A stretch of DNA of 64,000 bases from Paraburkholderia ultramafica (GTDB taxonomy: Bacteria > Pseudomonadota > Gammaproteobacteria > Burkholderiales > Burkholderiaceae): assembly GCF_902859915.1 (NCBI RefSeq), contig NZ_CADIKK010000001.1, positions 124,001 through 188,000 on the forward strand. Direction: 5' to 3'. A program made the position numbers and the translations under genes. Under the pieces are notes generated by a model. That model ran no database searches. It saw nothing but the letters and a program-made list of their open reading frames with translations, and had not been told where the DNA came from. Below, piece by piece: positions 62,484-64,000 of this stretch. Within the stretch, counting starts at the first letter, position 1. Each line of letters starts with the position of its first letter.

Positions 62484-63119
62484 ATGTGGACCGTGTTCAC
62501 CAACATAGGCGACGCCGCAATGACGTTGCCCGTTGCAGCTATCTGCGCAGCTTGGCTGGCGCTATTCGATGTCCGTCTCGCATCCCGGTTAATCGGCGCG
62601 CTCGTCGCCGGAATCGCCATAGTTGGCGCAACCAAGATTATCCATGCGGGGTGGGGCCTATCTTTCCCGGCTATTGATTTCCGCGTCATCAGCGGGCACA
62701 CCATGTTGTCGACGTCGGTATGGATGGTAGCAATTACCCTCCAGTTGAAGTGGTGGCGTCAACCGCCGCTGGCAGGCAGCGTCGCCGGTATGGCGATCGG
62801 CGCACTGACCGGCATTTCCCGAGTCATGGATCACTCGCATTCAGTGTCGGAAGTGATTTCCGGCTGCGTGTTGGGCGCACTTGTGGCCATGTTTTTTTTG
62901 CGAACCGCGCTTAACCTCGAATTTGAGCGCTTCCGGCCTGCATGGTCCACCATCAGTCTTCTGCTAGTCTCGACGTTCACCTATGGACACAAGGCGCCGC
63001 TTCAACATCTCATTGAAGCGCATTCGCCGGGAATCCGTAACCATACGCCGTCCGTCACAGCCCTGCTCCGCCAGATGCGACATCGCGTCCATTCTCATGA
63101 CTCTACGTCAGCGAGATGA
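62484..63119 (+). CDS. PAP2-family membrane phosphatase
   Basis: 211 residues, five to six helices. FRVISGHTMLSTSVWM has the SGH motif; LTGISRVMDHSHSVSEVISG has the SRxxxxxH motif with Glu at the place of the usual final Asp. The first KxxxxxxRP motif is not obvious. It may recycle undecaprenyl pyrophosphate or dephosphorylate a lipid carrier for the cluster. Its end overlaps the convergent glycosyltransferase by 25 bases. Confidence 0.78.
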   Translation: MWTVFTNIGDAAMTLPVAAICAAWLALFDVRLASRLIGALVAGIAIVGATKIIHAGWGLSFPAIDFRVISGHTMLSTSVWMVAITLQLKWWRQPPLAGSVAGMAIGALTGISRVMDHSHSVSEVISGCVLGALVAMFFLRTALNLEFERFRPAWSTISLLLVSTFTYGHKAPLQHLIEAHSPGIRNHTPSVTALLRQMRHRVHSHDSTSAR

Positions 63120-64000
63120 CGCTCATCGACAGGCAGTTGTTCTCCGACACGATAGGGAAGAAACTGCTCGAAGCCCTCGTATGGAAGGTGGGAGTCGATG
63201 AAATTCGTCAGTGCCGTCTTGAAGTTTTCCGACGAAAAACGTTCGGCGTTTCTGCGACATTGCCGGGGATCGAACAGATTCGCGTTGTGTTCAAAGCTGC
63301 TGACCGCCGCCAGCAGAGATTCCGGTGTCTGCTCCCCAAAGAAAACGCCAGTGGGTCGCTCAAGCGGCAGACCAACTACCGACTCTAACGCGCCGCCTCT
63401 GCCGAACGCGATGACTGGCGTGCCGCATGCCTGAGCCTCCACCACGGAGATGCCGAAGTCTTCTTCAGCCGCAAACACAAATGCTCGAGCGCGCCGCAAA
63501 TGATCGACCAGAACATCGAATGGTTGATGACCGAGGATAGTCACGTTGTCCCCGGCGACGGACTTGATCTTCTTCATCTCGGGGCCGTCGCCAATCACCA
63601 CGAGTTGACGTTCCGGCGTCTGCGAAAACGCTCGTACGATCAGATCGATACGCTTATAAGGCACCATGCGCGACGCGGTCACGTAAAATTCGTCCTTCTG
63701 CGTGCACATCGCCATGTTCGCCAGATCGACCGGCGGATAAATGACGGTTGCTTCACGTTGGTACGCTTTTTTGATCCGCCGGGCGATGAACTTCGAATTC
63801 GCGAGAAGGTGATCGACTCCGTTGGCCGAGCGCGAGTCCCAGCCTCGAATGTAGTGAAGTAGAACGCGCGCCAAGACGGACTTAAGCCCAGTGTTCAGAT
63901 GAGATTCCCTGAGATATTGATGCTGCAAGTCCCATGCATAGCGAATGGGCGAATGAACGTAGCTGACGTGGATCTGGTTCGGTCCGGTCAGCACGCCTTT
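63095..64000 (-). CDS. GT4-family glycosyltransferase, N-terminus beyond window
   Basis: 302 codons present; the frame is open at the right edge (reading KGVLTGPNQIHVSYVHSP), so the start is outside. The C-terminal GT-B domain has VTASRMVPYKRIDLIVRAF, LVVIGDGPEM, VTILGHQPFD, VFAAEEDFGISVVEAQACGT with the E-x7-E motif. The phrase VSYVHSPIRYAWDLQHQYL is like WbaZ-type mannosyltransferases. It probably adds mannose from GDP-mannose made by the ManC enzyme. Confidence 0.85.
   Translation of the reverse strand, partial: KGVLTGPNQIHVSYVHSPIRYAWDLQHQYLRESHLNTGLKSVLARVLLHYIRGWDSRSANGVDHLLANSKFIARRIKKAYQREATVIYPPVDLANMAMCTQKDEFYVTASRMVPYKRIDLIVRAFSQTPERQLVVIGDGPEMKKIKSVAGDNVTILGHQPFDVLVDHLRRARAFVFAAEEDFGISVVEAQACGTPVIAFGRGGALESVVGLPLERPTGVFFGEQTPESLLAAVSSFEHNANLFDPRQCRRNAERFSSENFKTALTNFIDSHLPYEGFEQFLPYRVGEQLPVDERHLADVES

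Noticed and set aside
1..64000. CRISPR arrays, tRNA/rRNA genes, phage modules, secretion or restriction-modification operons
   Set aside because: None seen on either strand by reading. A tRNAscan/CRISPR finder run would be decisive; I could not run one.

Overview
The window is high-GC DNA with the gene content and codon use of a Burkholderia/Paraburkholderia-type betaproteobacterium. The main grounds are the split HpaG1/HpaG2 homoprotocatechuate operon, the fused COX I-III oxidase, the efflux and two-component gene types, the WcaJ/ManC exopolysaccharide genes, and small hypothetical families typical of Burkholderia accessory DNA. This assignment is an inference from protein resemblance; no rRNA or tRNA gene was found.

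Layout. (1) 1-7.2 kb: a LysR regulator (cut by the window edge) divergent from a transporter / Gfo-Idh-MocA dehydrogenase / type II dehydroquinase operon that looks like quinate or shikimate uptake and catabolism; then a sulfotransferase-like protein, a HAD hydrolase and a D-threonine aldolase/D-serine dehydratase-like enzyme. (2) 7.2-14.0 kb: hpaR divergent from hpaG1-G2-E-D-F-H-I, the complete meta-cleavage route from homoprotocatechuate to succinate semialdehyde and pyruvate, with three tandem hairpin repeats between hpaG2 and hpaE. (3) 14.1-23.4 kb: two c-di-GMP enzymes, a dead C-terminal fragment that looks like cellulose-export protein BcsC, a lipoprotein, and a FecR / OmpA-lipoprotein / CHASE2 operon. 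(4) 23.7-30.6 kb: a haem-copper oxidase cluster (CtaG, CopD-like, subunit II, fused subunit I+III) followed by a ferric-reductase-like flavoprotein and a 33-residue membrane peptide. The oxidase lacks the canonical K-channel lysine. (5) 30.7-39.4 kb: a GntR/UTRA regulator with a 28-bp perfect palindrome at its start, and a row of internal deletions: a TauE-DUF1634 fusion, an outer-membrane-factor fused to the tail of a missing periplasmic adaptor, and an RND pump with an internal deletion and frameshift, followed by an intact OmpR/EnvZ-type pair. (6) 39.8-44.8 kb: an ArsB-type permease, a cytochrome b561 with two YceI proteins, and a DinB polymerase gene cut off close to an insertion sequence. 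(7) 44.9-56.3 kb: an accessory island with an IS3-family element that itself carries an IS30-family fragment, a nuclease-like gene, small hypothetical genes, several decayed ORFs, a double-HTH regulator, a DEDD exonuclease, and a small XRE regulator with two matching operators, one of which contains its Shine-Dalgarno sequence. (8) 56.4-64 kb: an exopolysaccharide cluster with an ATP-grasp protein, WcaJ-type priming transferase, ManC/AlgA-type enzyme, Wzy/O-antigen-ligase-like protein, PAP2 phosphatase and a GT4 glycosyltransferase running off the end.

No single large unknown defence-type system is visible. The strongest unusual signals are the altered proton-channel residues of the oxidase, the two autoregulatory operator arrangements, the hpa hairpin repeats and the concentration of fusion-making deletions at 31-38 kb.
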